Assembly (NCBI GenBank): GCA_009268125.1
Contig: WBOU01000003.1
Coordinates: 124,001-188,000 of the forward strand
Source: Chloroflexia bacterium SDU3-3
Lineage (GTDB): Bacteria; Chloroflexota; Chloroflexia; Chloroflexales; Roseiflexaceae
Direction of reading: 5' to 3'
Length of the DNA stretch: 64,000 bases
Made by a program: the position numbers and the translations under genes. The notes beneath the pieces are model-generated. The model did no database searches, was not told the DNA's origin, and worked only from the letters and a program-made list of their open reading frames with translations. This document shows, piece after piece, positions 52,482 through 62,186 of this stretch (position 1 is the stretch's first letter; every line of letters starts with the position of its first letter).

Positions 52482-53813
52482 ATGGAGTTTCATCCGCAGA
52501 ACGCCGCGCCACCAAGCATTCTTTTTGCGATCTCCGACACCGGCGGCGGCCATCGCTCTGGGGCACAGGCCATCGACACCGCGCTTCAGCAGATCAGCGA
52601 TGGTACGACCACGCGACATATTGTTGATATTCTGGCCAGCACCAATCTGCCGATCATGCGCGACGCGCCCGATCTGTACGATTCGCTCTCCACCCGCTGG
52701 CTCCCGCTCTACGACCACATGTTTGCGCTCACCAACGGCACCAAACGCATGGATGTGCTCACCCACGTGGTCTATGTCGGCGCGCACCGCAGCATCCTGC
52801 GCGTGCTTGAGGAGACCCGGCCCACGCTGGTGGTGTCGGTCCACCCGCTGCTCAATCGGCTGATCGGCAACGCCCGCCGCACCTACAAGCTCTCGTTCCG
52901 CTTCGTGTCGGTGGTCACCGACCTAGTGTCGCTGCACGCAGCCTGGGCCGACCCGAGCATGGAGCTGACCATGGTGCCCACCCAAGAGGCCTACCAGCGC
53001 ATGCTGGCCCTGGGCGTTCCCGAGGAGAAACTGCAGCTCACCGGCTTCCCGGTCAGCCCCAAATTCACCCAGCTGGATCTGACCCCGCAGCAGGGCCGCC
53101 AGCGCCTGGGCCTGGATGCCCAGCCCTTCACCATCCTGCTGACCGCAGGCGGGGTTGGCTCGGGCAACCTGCGCGAGATGGTGCTGAACCTGGTGCAGAG
53201 CTACCCGCAGCACCAGCTGCTGGTGGTGACGGGCAAAAATGCCGCCCTGCGCGAGGAGCTGGAGAAGATGCAGCTGGGGCCGCTGGTGCGCATCTTCGGG
53301 TTTGTGAGCAACATGGAGGAGCTGATGTCCGCCAGCGACATTATCGTCACCAAGGCCGGGCCAGGCACCCTGATGGAGGCCCTGGTGATGCGCCGCCCGG
53401 TGATCGTGACGGCGGCGGTGGGCGCGCAGGAGCAGGGCAACATCGACTTTGTGCTCAACCACGAGCTGGGGGCCTACTGCCCCACCCCCGACCGCGTGGG
53501 GCCTGCCGTGGCCGAGCTGATGCAGCCCGAGGTCTACGCCGCCACCATCGGCCGCCTGCACGACGCGGTGCCGCGCAACGGCGCGGTGAATATCGCCAGC
53601 ACCCTGGTGGAGCAGCTGAAGCTGGCCCCGCCGCCGCGCAGGCGGCTGCTGATGCTGCCCAGCTTTATCTCGCTGAACGGCCTGCGCTCGCGGCGGCTGC
53701 CACTGCCTGTCAGGCTCACCCGCAAGCGCCTGCACGTGCGCCTCAATGCCCGCGCGCTGGCTTCCTCGGTGCGCACCTTCCCCTACCGCCGCCGGGGGCG
53801 CAACAACCCCTAG
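52482..53813 (+). CDS. MGDG synthase/UgtP-type GT28 glycosyltransferase
   Basis: 443 residues. The N-terminal MGDG_synth domain starts ILFAISDTGGGHRSGAQAID and includes VVSVHPLLNRL and VVTDLVSLHAAWADP. The C-terminal GT28 domain has LLTAGGVGSGNLREMVLNLV, IFGFVSNMEELMSASDIIVTKAGPGTLMEAL and AQEQGNIDFVL. Enzymes of this group transfer glucose or galactose from the UDP-sugar to diacylglycerol, forming membrane glycolipids. The basic C-terminal tail of about 60 residues (RKRLHVRLNARALASSVR) probably adds membrane contact. The ATG at 52482 is preceded by GAGAGA. Sugar specificity cannot be read. Confidence 0.92.
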   Translation: MEFHPQNAAPPSILFAISDTGGGHRSGAQAIDTALQQISDGTTTRHIVDILASTNLPIMRDAPDLYDSLSTRWLPLYDHMFALTNGTKRMDVLTHVVYVGAHRSILRVLEETRPTLVVSVHPLLNRLIGNARRTYKLSFRFVSVVTDLVSLHAAWADPSMELTMVPTQEAYQRMLALGVPEEKLQLTGFPVSPKFTQLDLTPQQGRQRLGLDAQPFTILLTAGGVGSGNLREMVLNLVQSYPQHQLLVVTGKNAALREELEKMQLGPLVRIFGFVSNMEELMSASDIIVTKAGPGTLMEALVMRRPVIVTAAVGAQEQGNIDFVLNHELGAYCPTPDRVGPAVAELMQPEVYAATIGRLHDAVPRNGAVNIASTLVEQLKLAPPPRRRLLMLPSFISLNGLRSRRLPLPVRLTRKRLHVRLNARALASSVRTFPYRRRGRNNP

Positions 53814-53829
53814 CCAAGCCGCAGCCCCA

Positions 53830-53862
53830 CCCCAGGCCGCGCCCGCATGGTGCGGCCTGGGG
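53830..53862 (+). terminator. Terminator after the GT28 gene
   Basis: Perfect 11-base inverted repeat ccccaggccgc / gcggcctgggg (53830-53840 with 53852-53862), 17 bases after the stop. Confidence 0.6.
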
Positions 53863-53930
53863 CGCTCTATCCCCTCGCGGCACACCGCTTGCTTGCTACC
53901 ATCCCCAATAGATTTATCATCATATCCTCA

Positions 53931-53960
53931 TTGACAGCGTTTCTGCGCATACAGTATAGT
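53931..53960 (+). promoter_or_regulatory. Strong sigma70-type promoter of the VanW gene
   Basis: TTGACA (53931-53936, full consensus), 18-base spacer, TATAGT (53955-53960). Predicted transcript start near 53967, upstream of the GTG at 54040. An in-frame GTG at 53959 sits inside the -10 box and cannot be the start of this transcript. Confidence 0.75.
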
Positions 53961-54039
53961 GAGCAGCACCGAGCCATCGGGAAGCCTAAGCTCGCCTACA
54001 CTGAAACGCTACACCAACGGTCGCTCTGGAGGGTTACAC

Positions 54040-56019
54040 GTGTCCGCCCAGAAATCTCTACACACCTACGCTGGCACCGACGACGCCTACGCCACCCAGC
54101 GTCTCAGCGCCACACCACTTGTCCAACCCTCGCCCGAGGTGGCCGCACCACGCCAGCGCACGCCCCAGCGCGCCCGATCGGGGCCGCCCGTGGGCCGCTG
54201 GATCGTGCGGATCGTGCTGGCGCTGCTGGCGCTGGCGCTCATCGGCGTCGCCGCCACGATCTACATGATCGACCGCACCTACACCGGCAAGATCTACCCC
54301 AACATCCGCATCGCAGGCGTGCCCGTGGGCGAGATGACGCCCGGCGAGGCCAAGGCCGCGCTCGCAGCCCAGCGCGAGGCCTTCCTGGCCAAGCCGGTGG
54401 TGCTGACCTTCGGCGAGCACACCTGGCAGCCCAGCGCGCAGGATCTGGGGCTGTCGTTCCAGTTCGACCAGGCGGTGGAAAGCGCCTACCAGTCGGGCCA
54501 CGGCCACGACCTGATCGCCGATCTGCGCGCCGTCGTCGGCATCTGGCAGAATGGGCTGGACATCCCGCTGAAGGCCAACATCGACCAGCAGGCCATCCTG
54601 GCGTTCGTGCGCACGGCCAGCGCCGAGATCGAGCAGCCGCCGATAGACGCGCGGCTGTGGCTTGATGGCACCGAGGTGCGCACGTCGCCCATGCAGGTGG
54701 GGCGGCAGGTGCAGATCGACGAGACGGTGCGCGACATCTCCGAGGCGCTGGGCAGCTTCAGCACGCAGACGGTGCCCATGCGCACCCGCGAGCTGCTGCC
54801 GCGCCTGCGCGATAGCGCGGTGCAGCCTGCCCAGCAGCGCCTGAGCACCATCCTGAGCGAGCCGCTGACCTTAAAGGTGGATGCGAAAACCTACACCTGG
54901 AAGCCCGAGACGCTGGCCCTGATGCTCGATATCGCCCGCGTGCCCAAGGACAGCGCGAGCGACCAGATCAGCATCGCCTTCAATCCGATCCAGGTCGACC
55001 GGCGGCTGCGCAAGATGACCGATGCGATCGGGCGCGGCAGCGTGAACCCGCGCGTGGCCTGGAACGGCGGCAATCTGGTCATCACCAAGGAGGGCCGCAC
55101 CGGCCTGCGGCTAGAAGAGGCCCAGGCCCGCAGCCAGATCATGGCGTGGGATGGTAGCGAGAAGACCCTGGCCCTGCCGGTCACGGTCATCCAGCCCGAT
55201 GTGAACGCGGCAAACCTCAACACGCTAGGCATCCGCGAGCTGATCTCCACCGGAAAGAGCGACTTCACCGGCTCCGCCGAGTACCGCATCCAGAACATCG
55301 GCGTGGGCATGCAGAAGTTCAACGGCATCCTGCTGGCCCCCGGCGAGGAGTTCTCGTTCAACGAAAATGTTGGCTCGATCGATGCCGAAAACGGCTTTGT
55401 CGAGGGCTACGCGATCATCCAGAATCGCACCCAGCTTGAGTTTGGCGGCGGCATCTGCCAAGATTCCACCACCATGTTCCGCGCCGCCTTCTGGGCCGGC
55501 CTGCCGATCACCGAGCGCTGGGGCCACACCTTCTACATCAGCTGGTACGACAAGTACGCGCTGGGGCCGCAGGGCGATGGCCCCGGCATGGACGCCACGA
55601 TCTTCACCGGCGGGCCGGATCTGAAGTTCGTGAACAACACCGGCCACTGGATGCTGATCGAGTCTAGCTCGAACCCGACCACTGGGCTGGCCGAGGTGCG
55701 CATGTATGGCACCAAGACCGGCAAGACCGTCAGCATCACCCAGGAGGTCACGGATCGGAAGCCTGCGATCGAGAAGCCGCAGTTTATCGCCGACAAGAGC
55801 CAGCCGCGCGGCACATCCCACCGCACCGACACCAAGCGCGGCGGCATGACCATCCGGGTGACGCGCACGATCACCGACGCGCAGGGCAACACCACCACCG
55901 AGGTGTTCAAGACCGTGTTCCAGCCCTGGGCTGATAAGTACGCGCTCAACCCGGCGGACATTGCCAAAAATGGCCGCCCGCTGATCGCCGGGCCATGGTC
56001 GACATCCGCCCAGAGGTAA
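54040..56019 (+). CDS. VanW-family protein with PG_binding_4 domains, membrane anchored
   Basis: 659 residues. A cytoplasmic Ser/Thr/Pro-rich head precedes a membrane helix at 54-76 (WIVRIVLALLALALIGVAAT). Two PG_binding_4-like regions follow (KIYPNIRIAGVPVGEMTPGEAKAAL; later DARLWLDGTEVRTSPMQVGRQV), then the VanW domain near 425-560 (SDFTGSAEYRIQNIGVGMQKF, LAPGEEFSFNENVG, FGGGICQDSTTMFRAAFWAG, WMLIESS) and a G5-like beta tail. The start is the GTG at 54040 with GGAGGG six bases upstream. It probably acts at peptidoglycan outside the membrane. The precise activity of VanW proteins is unknown. First gene of the plus-strand run to the window end. Confidence 0.92.
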   Translation: MSAQKSLHTYAGTDDAYATQRLSATPLVQPSPEVAAPRQRTPQRARSGPPVGRWIVRIVLALLALALIGVAATIYMIDRTYTGKIYPNIRIAGVPVGEMTPGEAKAALAAQREAFLAKPVVLTFGEHTWQPSAQDLGLSFQFDQAVESAYQSGHGHDLIADLRAVVGIWQNGLDIPLKANIDQQAILAFVRTASAEIEQPPIDARLWLDGTEVRTSPMQVGRQVQIDETVRDISEALGSFSTQTVPMRTRELLPRLRDSAVQPAQQRLSTILSEPLTLKVDAKTYTWKPETLALMLDIARVPKDSASDQISIAFNPIQVDRRLRKMTDAIGRGSVNPRVAWNGGNLVITKEGRTGLRLEEAQARSQIMAWDGSEKTLALPVTVIQPDVNAANLNTLGIRELISTGKSDFTGSAEYRIQNIGVGMQKFNGILLAPGEEFSFNENVGSIDAENGFVEGYAIIQNRTQLEFGGGICQDSTTMFRAAFWAGLPITERWGHTFYISWYDKYALGPQGDGPGMDATIFTGGPDLKFVNNTGHWMLIESSSNPTTGLAEVRMYGTKTGKTVSITQEVTDRKPAIEKPQFIADKSQPRGTSHRTDTKRGGMTIRVTRTITDAQGNTTTEVFKTVFQPWADKYALNPADIAKNGRPLIAGPWSTSAQR

Positions 56020-56024
56020 CTGCT

Positions 56025-57005
56025 ATGCTCAGCTGGCTCCGTAGCCTGGGGGGGCTGCTCGGCGGTACGCCCGTCGAGCAGCCTTCGCCGCACACCGGCG
56101 CGCTGCCTGCGCCGGTCGCGCCGCGCGTGCTGATGATCACGCACAACCCGCCAGTGGCCGAGCACGGCGGCAGGCGGCTGAACGAGCTATTCGGCTGGCA
56201 CGACCCGCATATGCTGGCCCGCCAGTACATCGCCGACCTGCGCGAGGCCAGCCACGGCTATGTCAACTACCAGATCGTCGAGACGATCGACGCCGACTGG
56301 CACCCGCCCAAGGTTGACGGCTTCGCCTACACCAACCAGAGCTTCATCCAGGCCTGGCAATCGCGCCGCATGCACGAGCCAAACGCCATCGACTACCCCG
56401 CCCAAGTGCGCCAGTTCCGCCTGATCGAGCGCTACAACGCCGGCGACTTCGACGAGGCCTGGTTCTTCGCCCACCCCTACAGCGGCGACTACGAGTCCAC
56501 CATGGCGGGGCCGGGCGCGTTCTGGTGCAACTCGCCGCCCGTGCCGGGCACCGACCACGCGCGGCGGCGGTTCGTGATCATGGCCTTTAACTACGAGCGC
56601 GGCGTGGACTGCATGCTCGAAAACTACGGCCACCGCGCCGAGTCGATCATGAGCCGCGTCTACGAGCGGCTGAGCCACGGGCGCAACATGTGGCAGCTGT
56701 TCACCCAGTACGACAAGGTCGCCCCCGGCCAGGCCCAGTGCGGCAATGTGCACTTCGCCCCCAACAGCGAGCGCGACTACGACTGGGGCAACCGCCGCAC
56801 GGTGGTGAGCTACTGCGACGACTGGTACAGCTACCCCGCGCTGCCCGGCATCCCGCGCCGCGTCAGCGCGCCCGAGTGGGGCAATGGCGACATGCGCCTC
56901 CACCACCTCTGGTGGTTCCGCCACATCCCCCACGTGGCGGGTAGCACTAGTGGCGTGTCAAACAACTGGTGGGAGTATATCGTCGACCCCAACCTGGCCG
57001 ACTAG
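56025..57005 (+). CDS. Protein of unknown function, Trp/Tyr-rich, next to VanW gene
   Basis: 326 residues. The ATG at 56025 has AGAGGTAA upstream and lies five bases after the VanW stop. After a short head and a Pro-rich linker comes a segment [20 protein letters not shown], then a Trp-, Tyr- and His-rich domain ([89 protein letters not shown]). No clear signal peptide. The acidic and His residues and the GNVHFAPN segment suggest an enzyme or carbohydrate-binding protein, but no family is recognised with certainty. It seems cotranscribed with the VanW gene and close to the nucleotide-sugar genes. Confidence 0.75.
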   Translation: MLSWLRSLGGLLGGTPVEQPSPHTGALPAPVAPRVLMITHNPPVAEHGGRRLNELFGWHDPHMLARQYIADLREASHGYVNYQIVETIDADWHPPKVDGFAYTNQSFIQAWQSRRMHEPNAIDYPAQVRQFRLIERYNAGDFDEAWFFAHPYSGDYESTMAGPGAFWCNSPPVPGTDHARRRFVIMAFNYERGVDCMLENYGHRAESIMSRVYERLSHGRNMWQLFTQYDKVAPGQAQCGNVHFAPNSERDYDWGNRRTVVSYCDDWYSYPALPGIPRRVSAPEWGNGDMRLHHLWWFRHIPHVAGSTSGVSNNWWEYIVDPNLAD

Positions 57006-57016
57006 CGAGGGCAATG

Positions 57017-57571
57017 ATGCCGACCATCCACCCGACCGCAGAGGTCTCGCCCACCGCGATCATCGGTGCGGGCACCCGCATCTGGGCCGGGGCGCAGATC
57101 CGCGAGCGCGCCCAGCTGGGCGCAAACTGCATTGTGGGCCGCAATGTCTATATTGAAAATGATGTAATCATCGGCAGCAATGTAAAAATCCAGAACAACG
57201 CCTCGCTCTACCACGGGCTGACGGTCGAGGACGGCGTGTTCATCGGCCCCCACGTCATCTTCACCAACGACCGTGTCCCGCGCGCCATCCGCCCCGACGG
57301 CCTGCTCAAGAGCGCCGACGACTGGGTGGTGGGCCACACCCGCGTGTGCTACGGCGCGGCGCTGGGCGCTGGCAGCATCGTGATCGCCGGGCTGGCAATT
57401 GGCCGCTGGGCCATGGTCGGCGCGGGCAGTGTGGTGACCCGCAATGTGCCAGATTACGCTCTTGTTATTGGCAACCCAGGGCGGGTGGTGGGCTACATCA
57501 GCGCGGGCGGTGTGCGCTGCGCCACGCAGGCCGAGGCCCAAACCCAGAGCGAGCGCGAATCGCGGAGCTAG
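57017..57571 (+). CDS. Hexapeptide-repeat sugar N-acetyltransferase (WbpD/WlbB-like)
   Basis: 184 residues with left-handed beta-helix repeats throughout: [60 protein letters not shown]. The [16 protein letters not shown] stretch and later [19 protein letters not shown] are typical of enzymes that acetylate the 3-amino group of UDP-GlcNAc-derived uronic acids. Of two adjacent ATGs (57014, 57017) the second is better spaced from GAGGG. It lies 11 bases after the unknown gene and upstream of a matching dehydrogenase and aminotransferase. Confidence 0.9.
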   Translation: MPTIHPTAEVSPTAIIGAGTRIWAGAQIRERAQLGANCIVGRNVYIENDVIIGSNVKIQNNASLYHGLTVEDGVFIGPHVIFTNDRVPRAIRPDGLLKSADDWVVGHTRVCYGAALGAGSIVIAGLAIGRWAMVGAGSVVTRNVPDYALVIGNPGRVVGYISAGGVRCATQAEAQTQSERESRS

Positions 57572-57623
57572 GGTCACAATTGAAGATGTGAGCGCAGCCG
57601 CTACCGCTATGCCCAACGAAAGC

Positions 57624-57655
57624 GAAGGGTGCCATGCAGCTGCATGGCACCCTTC
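57624..57655 (+). terminator. 32-bp perfect palindrome, probable terminator
   Basis: The 32 bases are identical to their own complement (arms of 16, e.g. gaagggtgccatgcag), followed by agcgtttctc, about 50 bases after the acetyltransferase stop. Confidence 0.6.
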
Positions 57656-57778
57656 AGCGTTTCTCAGCCCCACGGCAGGCGGCAAATCTTGAACAAAATG
57701 TCACATCAGCCTGGCCTTTATGCATGCCTATCTCACCCAAAAGTACTACAATTCGGACTGTCCACCATTGGCGCTCGA

Positions 57779-57784
57779 TATAAT
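57779..57784 (+). promoter_or_regulatory. -10 box (TATAAT) upstream of the sugar gene set
   Basis: Consensus TATAAT about 70 bases before the ATG at 57855. The candidate -35 (gactgt, 57756-57761) is weak. The remainder of the 283-base gap shows no gene. Confidence 0.45.
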
Positions 57785-57854
57785 ACAGCCATGGCACGAA
57801 ACTATCGCTCTCGCCATTCAATCCACCAAATCATAGATTCTGCCGAGGTATAAC

Positions 57855-58862
57855 ATGCTCAACATCGGTGTTGTGGGGTATGGCTACTGGGGGCCAAACC
57901 TCGTGCGCAACTTTGCCCAAACCCAGGGGGCGCGCGTCGTGAGCGTGTGCGACCCGAGGCCGGAGCGCCGGGCCGCCGTCACCGCGCTCTACCCCGCCAT
58001 CATCCCCACTGCCGCCATGGCCGAGCTACTGGCCACCGACATCGACGCCGTGGCCATCGCCACGCCGGTGTCGAGCCACTTTGATCTGGCCCTCCAGGCC
58101 CTGCAGGCAGGCAAGCACGTCTTCCTTGAAAAGCCCTTCACCGCCACCGCCGCGCAGGCCGAGCGCCTGATCGAGGAGGCCGAGCGCCGCAGCCTGGTGC
58201 TGATGGTCGACCACACCTTCCTCTACACCGGCGCAGTGCAGAAGATCCACCAGCTGGTACACAGCGGCAGCCTGGGGCAGCTCTACTACTACGACTCGGT
58301 ACGGATCAACCTGGGCCTTTTCCAGCACGATGTCAACGTGCTCTGGGATCTGGCCGTGCACGATCTCTCGATCATGGACTATGTGCTGGGCCAGCAGCCA
58401 GTGGCGGTGGCGGCCACCGGCGTGGCCCACATCCCCGGGCAGCCCGAGAATATGGCCTACCTCACCTGTTTCTTCGAGCAGAACCTGATCGCGCACTTCC
58501 ACGTCAACTGGCTGGCCCCGCTCAAGGTGCGCCGCACGCTGGTAAGCGGTTCGGAGAAGATGATCGTCTACGACGACCTTGAGCCAAGCGAGAAGGTCAA
58601 GGTCTACGACAAGGGGGTGACGCTCCAGAATCGGCCCGAGGATATCTACCAGATGCGGGTGGGGTATCGCACGGGCGACATGCACGCGCCGCAGGTGAAC
58701 CTGACCGAGGCGCTGCAGATCGAGGCGCTGCACTTTGCCGAGTGCGTCACCCAGGGCGCCCGCCCGCTCTCCGATGGGCTGGCGGGCTGGCGGATCACCC
58801 GCATCCTTGAGGCAGCCGACCGCTCCATGCAGCAGCGCGGCCAACCAATTGAACTGAAGTAG
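57855..58862 (+). CDS. Gfo/Idh/MocA-family NAD(P)-dependent sugar dehydrogenase
   Basis: 335 residues. Rossmann site IGVVGYGYWGPNLVRNF (GxGxxG at 8-13), the family motif E92-K-P in FLEKPFTATAAQ, and MVDHTFLYTGAVQKI plus DLAVHDLSIMDYVLG in the substrate domain. The layout resembles WlbA/WbpB, which oxidise C3 of UDP-GlcNAcA to allow amination. With the DegT aminotransferase directly downstream and the acetyltransferase upstream, production of a 2,3-diacetamido uronic acid is likely. The initial 6-dehydrogenase is not in the window. Specificity is inferred from context. Confidence 0.92.
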   Translation: MLNIGVVGYGYWGPNLVRNFAQTQGARVVSVCDPRPERRAAVTALYPAIIPTAAMAELLATDIDAVAIATPVSSHFDLALQALQAGKHVFLEKPFTATAAQAERLIEEAERRSLVLMVDHTFLYTGAVQKIHQLVHSGSLGQLYYYDSVRINLGLFQHDVNVLWDLAVHDLSIMDYVLGQQPVAVAATGVAHIPGQPENMAYLTCFFEQNLIAHFHVNWLAPLKVRRTLVSGSEKMIVYDDLEPSEKVKVYDKGVTLQNRPEDIYQMRVGYRTGDMHAPQVNLTEALQIEALHFAECVTQGARPLSDGLAGWRITRILEAADRSMQQRGQPIELK

Positions 58863-58874
58863 CAGGAGAATCCC

Positions 58875-60020
58875 GTGATCCCATTCCTCGATCTGAAGGC
58901 CCAGTATCTCTCGATCAAAGCCGAGATCGACGCCGCCATCATGGGCGTCATCGACCGCTCTGAGTTTATCCTCGGCAGCGAGGTGAGCGCGTTTGAGCAG
59001 GCGTTCGCCGCCTACTGCCAGTCCGATGCGGCGGTCGGCGTCAGCTCGGGCACCAGCGCCCTGCACCTCGCGCTGCTGGCCCTGGGCATCGGCCCCGGCG
59101 ACGAGGTGATCACCACGCCCTTCACCTTCGTGGCCACCGCCGCCGCCATCCTCTACACCGGCGCAACCCCGGTGTTTGTCGATATCGACCCTGCCAGCTT
59201 CACCATCGACCCGGCGCAGATCGAGGCCGCCATCACGCCGCGCACCAAGGCGCTGCTGCCGGTGCACCTCTACGGCCAGCCAGCCGACATGGCCCCGATC
59301 TTGCAGATCGCGCGCCGCCACGGGCTGCCCGTGGTCGAGGATGCCGCCCAGGCCCACGGGGCCGAGTACCAGGGTCGGCGCGTGGGCAGCATCGGCGACA
59401 TCGGCTGCTTCAGCTTCTACCCCGGCAAGAACCTGGGGGCCTATGGCGAGGGCGGCGCGGTGACCACCAGCAACCCCGAGCTGCTGCGCACCGTGCGCAT
59501 GCTGCGCGACTGGGGGGCCGAGCAGAAGTACCACCACGTGCTCAAGGGCTACAACTACCGGCTGGATGGCATCCAGGGCGCAGTGCTAGGCGTCAAGCTG
59601 CGGTACATCGAGGATTGGACCGCCGCACGCCGCGCCCACGCCGCCTACTACACCCGCGCACTGGCGGACAGCTTCCGCACGCCCGCCGAGGCCGCAGGCC
59701 GCCGCCATGTCTACCATGTCTATGCCATCCGCCACGCCCAGCGCGACGCGCTCCAGCAGCACCTGCAGCGCGCGCAGATCGCCACCGGCATCCACTACCC
59801 CATCCCGGTGCACCTGCAGCCCGCCTACGCCGACCTGGGCTACCGCGCGGGCGATTTCCCCCACGCCGAGCGCGCCGCCGCCCAGGTGCTGTCGCTGCCG
59901 CTCTACCCCGAGCTGACCAAGGCGCAGCAGGACACCGTGATCGCGGCTATGGGCGCATGGGTCGGCATCCCCGATCTGGGCTACGCCGCAGCCCAGCTGG
60001 TAGCAGAAAGCGAGCGATAG
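58875..60020 (+). CDS. DegT/DnrJ/EryC1/StrS-family sugar aminotransferase (WbpE-like)
   Basis: 381 residues, GTG start with AGGAG upstream. PLP aminotransferase acting on keto-sugar nucleotides. [45 protein letters not shown] and the PLP Lys185 in [15 protein letters not shown] are family landmarks. It begins [18 protein letters not shown], as in the WbpE/QdtB-like group. Thirteen bases after the Gfo/Idh/MocA gene and one base before the SDR gene. It would aminate the 3-keto sugar made by the preceding dehydrogenase. Confidence 0.94.
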   Translation: MIPFLDLKAQYLSIKAEIDAAIMGVIDRSEFILGSEVSAFEQAFAAYCQSDAAVGVSSGTSALHLALLALGIGPGDEVITTPFTFVATAAAILYTGATPVFVDIDPASFTIDPAQIEAAITPRTKALLPVHLYGQPADMAPILQIARRHGLPVVEDAAQAHGAEYQGRRVGSIGDIGCFSFYPGKNLGAYGEGGAVTTSNPELLRTVRMLRDWGAEQKYHHVLKGYNYRLDGIQGAVLGVKLRYIEDWTAARRAHAAYYTRALADSFRTPAEAAGRRHVYHVYAIRHAQRDALQQHLQRAQIATGIHYPIPVHLQPAYADLGYRAGDFPHAERAAAQVLSLPLYPELTKAQQDTVIAAMGAWVGIPDLGYAAAQLVAESER

Positions 60021-60021
60021 C

Positions 60022-61008
60022 ATGAGCACAGCCACTCCCCAGCGCGTCCTCGTCACCGGCGGCGCTGGCCTGATCGGGTCGCACATCGTCGACCTGCTGG
60101 TGGATGACGCCGCCCAGGGCGCATATAGCGAGATCGTCATCCTCGACAACTTCGTGCGCGGCACCCACAAGAACATCGCCAGCGCGGTGGAGCGCGGCCC
60201 GGTGCGCCTGATCACCGGCGACATCCGCGACCGCGAGCTGCTGGCCAGCGCCATGCGGGGCATCGACCTGGTGTTCCACCTGGCCGCCATCCGCATCACC
60301 CAGTGCGCCGAGGAGCCGCGCCTGGCGCTGGAGGTGCTGGTCGACGGCAGCTTCAACGTGCTGGAGGCCGCCGTGCAGGCCGGGGTGAAGAAGGTGGTCG
60401 CCTCATCCAGCGCCTCGGTCTACGGCCTCGCCGAAAGCTTCCCAACCAGCGAGCGCCACCATTCCTACAACAACCGCACGCTCTACGGCGCAGCCAAGGC
60501 CTTCAACGAGGGCCTGCTGCGCAGCTTTAACGACATGTACGACCTGGATTATGTCGCGCTGCGCTACTTCAATGTCTACGGACCGCGCATGGATATCTAC
60601 GGCGCGTACACCGAGGTGCTCATCCGCTGGATGGACCGCATCGCCGAGGGCAAGCCGCCGATCATCTTCGGCGACGGCTCGCAGACCATGGATTTTGTGT
60701 TTGTCGAAGATATCGCCCGCGCCAACATCCTGGCCGCCAAAGCGCCGATCTCGGACGAGGTGTTTAATGTGGCCAGCGGCGTCGAGACCAGCCTGAACGA
60801 TCTGGCCCAGGCCCTGCTGCGCGTGATGGGCTCGGATCTCAGCATCGAGTACGGCCCCGAGCGCAAGGTGAACCCGGTGGCGCGGCGGCTGGCCGACACC
60901 AGCAGCGCCCGCGAGAAGCTGGGCTTTGTGGCCAAGGTCGACCTCGACGAGGGCCTGCGCCGCCTGGTGGCCTGGTGGCTCGCCCAGAAGAGCGAGGCCG
61001 CAGCATGA
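60022..61008 (+). CDS. NAD-dependent sugar epimerase/dehydratase (extended SDR)
   Basis: 328 residues. TGGAGLIGSHIVDLL (12-26) binds NAD. SSSASVYG and Y155GAAK159 form the catalytic Ser/Tyr/Lys set, followed by RYFNVYGPRMDIYGAYTEVLIRW and DFVFVEDIARANILAA. It is of the UDP-glucose/GlcNAc 4-epimerase type, though the product cannot be deduced. It overlaps the second aminotransferase by four bases. Likely role: branching of the nucleotide-sugar pathway for the glycosyltransferases downstream. Confidence 0.92.
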   Translation: MSTATPQRVLVTGGAGLIGSHIVDLLVDDAAQGAYSEIVILDNFVRGTHKNIASAVERGPVRLITGDIRDRELLASAMRGIDLVFHLAAIRITQCAEEPRLALEVLVDGSFNVLEAAVQAGVKKVVASSSASVYGLAESFPTSERHHSYNNRTLYGAAKAFNEGLLRSFNDMYDLDYVALRYFNVYGPRMDIYGAYTEVLIRWMDRIAEGKPPIIFGDGSQTMDFVFVEDIARANILAAKAPISDEVFNVASGVETSLNDLAQALLRVMGSDLSIEYGPERKVNPVARRLADTSSAREKLGFVAKVDLDEGLRRLVAWWLAQKSEAAA

Positions 61009-62165
61009 GAGCCGCACCCGCACCGCGCCGCATCCCGCTGGCGCTCCCGCTCATGGGCGAGGCCGAGGCCGACGCCGCCCGCCGCCCCATCCTCTCTGGC
61101 TGGGTCACACAGGGGCCCGAGGTGGCCGCCTTCGAGCGCGAGTTCGCGGCGGCGGTGGGCGCGCCGCACGCCTGCGCCGTGGCCAACTGCACGGCGGCCC
61201 TGCACCTAGCGCTGCTAGCCGTGGGCGTCGGCCCCGGCGACGAGGTGATCACCGTCAGCCACTCGTACATCGCCACCGCCAACAGCGTGCGCTACTGCGG
61301 CGCAGAGCCGGTGTTTGTCGACATCGACCCGCGCACCTACAACATCGACCCGGCGCTGATCGAGCCTGCCATCACGCCCAGCACACGCGCCATCCTGTGC
61401 GTGCACCAGATGGGCATGCCCTGCGACATCCGCGCCATCCTGCCCATCGCCCAGCGCCACGGCCTGCCCGTGATCGAGGACGCCGCCTGCGCCAGCGGCA
61501 GCGCCTACGCCTACGACGGCGCGGTCGAGCCGGTCGGCAGGCCCCACGGCGACATCGCCTGCTTCTCGTTCCACCCGCGCAAGGTGATCAGCACTGGCGA
61601 CGGCGGCATGCTCACCACCCGCAGCCCCGCGTACGACGCGCAGTTCCGCCTGCTACGCCAGCACGGCATGAGCGTCAACGACCGCGCCCGCCACAGCGCC
61701 CAGACCGTGGTCTTCGAGGAGCATAGCGTGCTGGGCTACAACTACCGCATGACCGACATCCAGGCCGCCGTGGGTCGCGAGCAGCTGCGCCGCCTGCCGG
61801 GGATTGTGGCGCGGCGGCGGGCCATCGCGGCGCGCTACAGCCAGCTGCTGGCCAGCATCCCAGGGCTAGGCACCCCGCACGAGCCAGCCTGGGCTAGCTC
61901 GAACTGGCAGAGCTACGCGGTGCGCCTGCCCGACCGCTGCGACCAGCGCGCCACCATCCAGCGCATGCTCGACCAGGGCATCGCCACGCGGCGCGGGATC
62001 ATGTGCGCGCACCGCGAGGCGCCCTACCAGCACCAGCAGCGCCAAAGTCTGCTAGAATCGGAGCGCGCGCAGGATCGCAGCCTGATCCTGCCACTGTATC
62101 CACAGATGACCGATTCCGATCAGGATTATGTCTGCGAGTGCCTCGCCGCAGCCTGCCGGGGGTAG
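61005..62165 (+). CDS. DegT/DnrJ/EryC1/StrS-family sugar aminotransferase, second paralog
   Basis: 386 residues. It starts at the ATG at 61005, overlapping the SDR stop. [39 protein letters not shown] and the PLP Lys193 in CFSFHPRKVISTGDGGML match the PglE/PseC/perosamine-synthase side of the family, different from the 58875 enzyme. It probably aminates the C4-keto sugar from another dehydratase (rfbB product type or the SDR neighbour). Substrate not determinable. Confidence 0.93.
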   Translation: MRAAPAPRRIPLALPLMGEAEADAARRPILSGWVTQGPEVAAFEREFAAAVGAPHACAVANCTAALHLALLAVGVGPGDEVITVSHSYIATANSVRYCGAEPVFVDIDPRTYNIDPALIEPAITPSTRAILCVHQMGMPCDIRAILPIAQRHGLPVIEDAACASGSAYAYDGAVEPVGRPHGDIACFSFHPRKVISTGDGGMLTTRSPAYDAQFRLLRQHGMSVNDRARHSAQTVVFEEHSVLGYNYRMTDIQAAVGREQLRRLPGIVARRRAIAARYSQLLASIPGLGTPHEPAWASSNWQSYAVRLPDRCDQRATIQRMLDQGIATRRGIMCAHREAPYQHQQRQSLLESERAQDRSLILPLYPQMTDSDQDYVCECLAAACRG

Positions 62166-62186
62166 CGCACCCTGCGGGAAGAAAGT

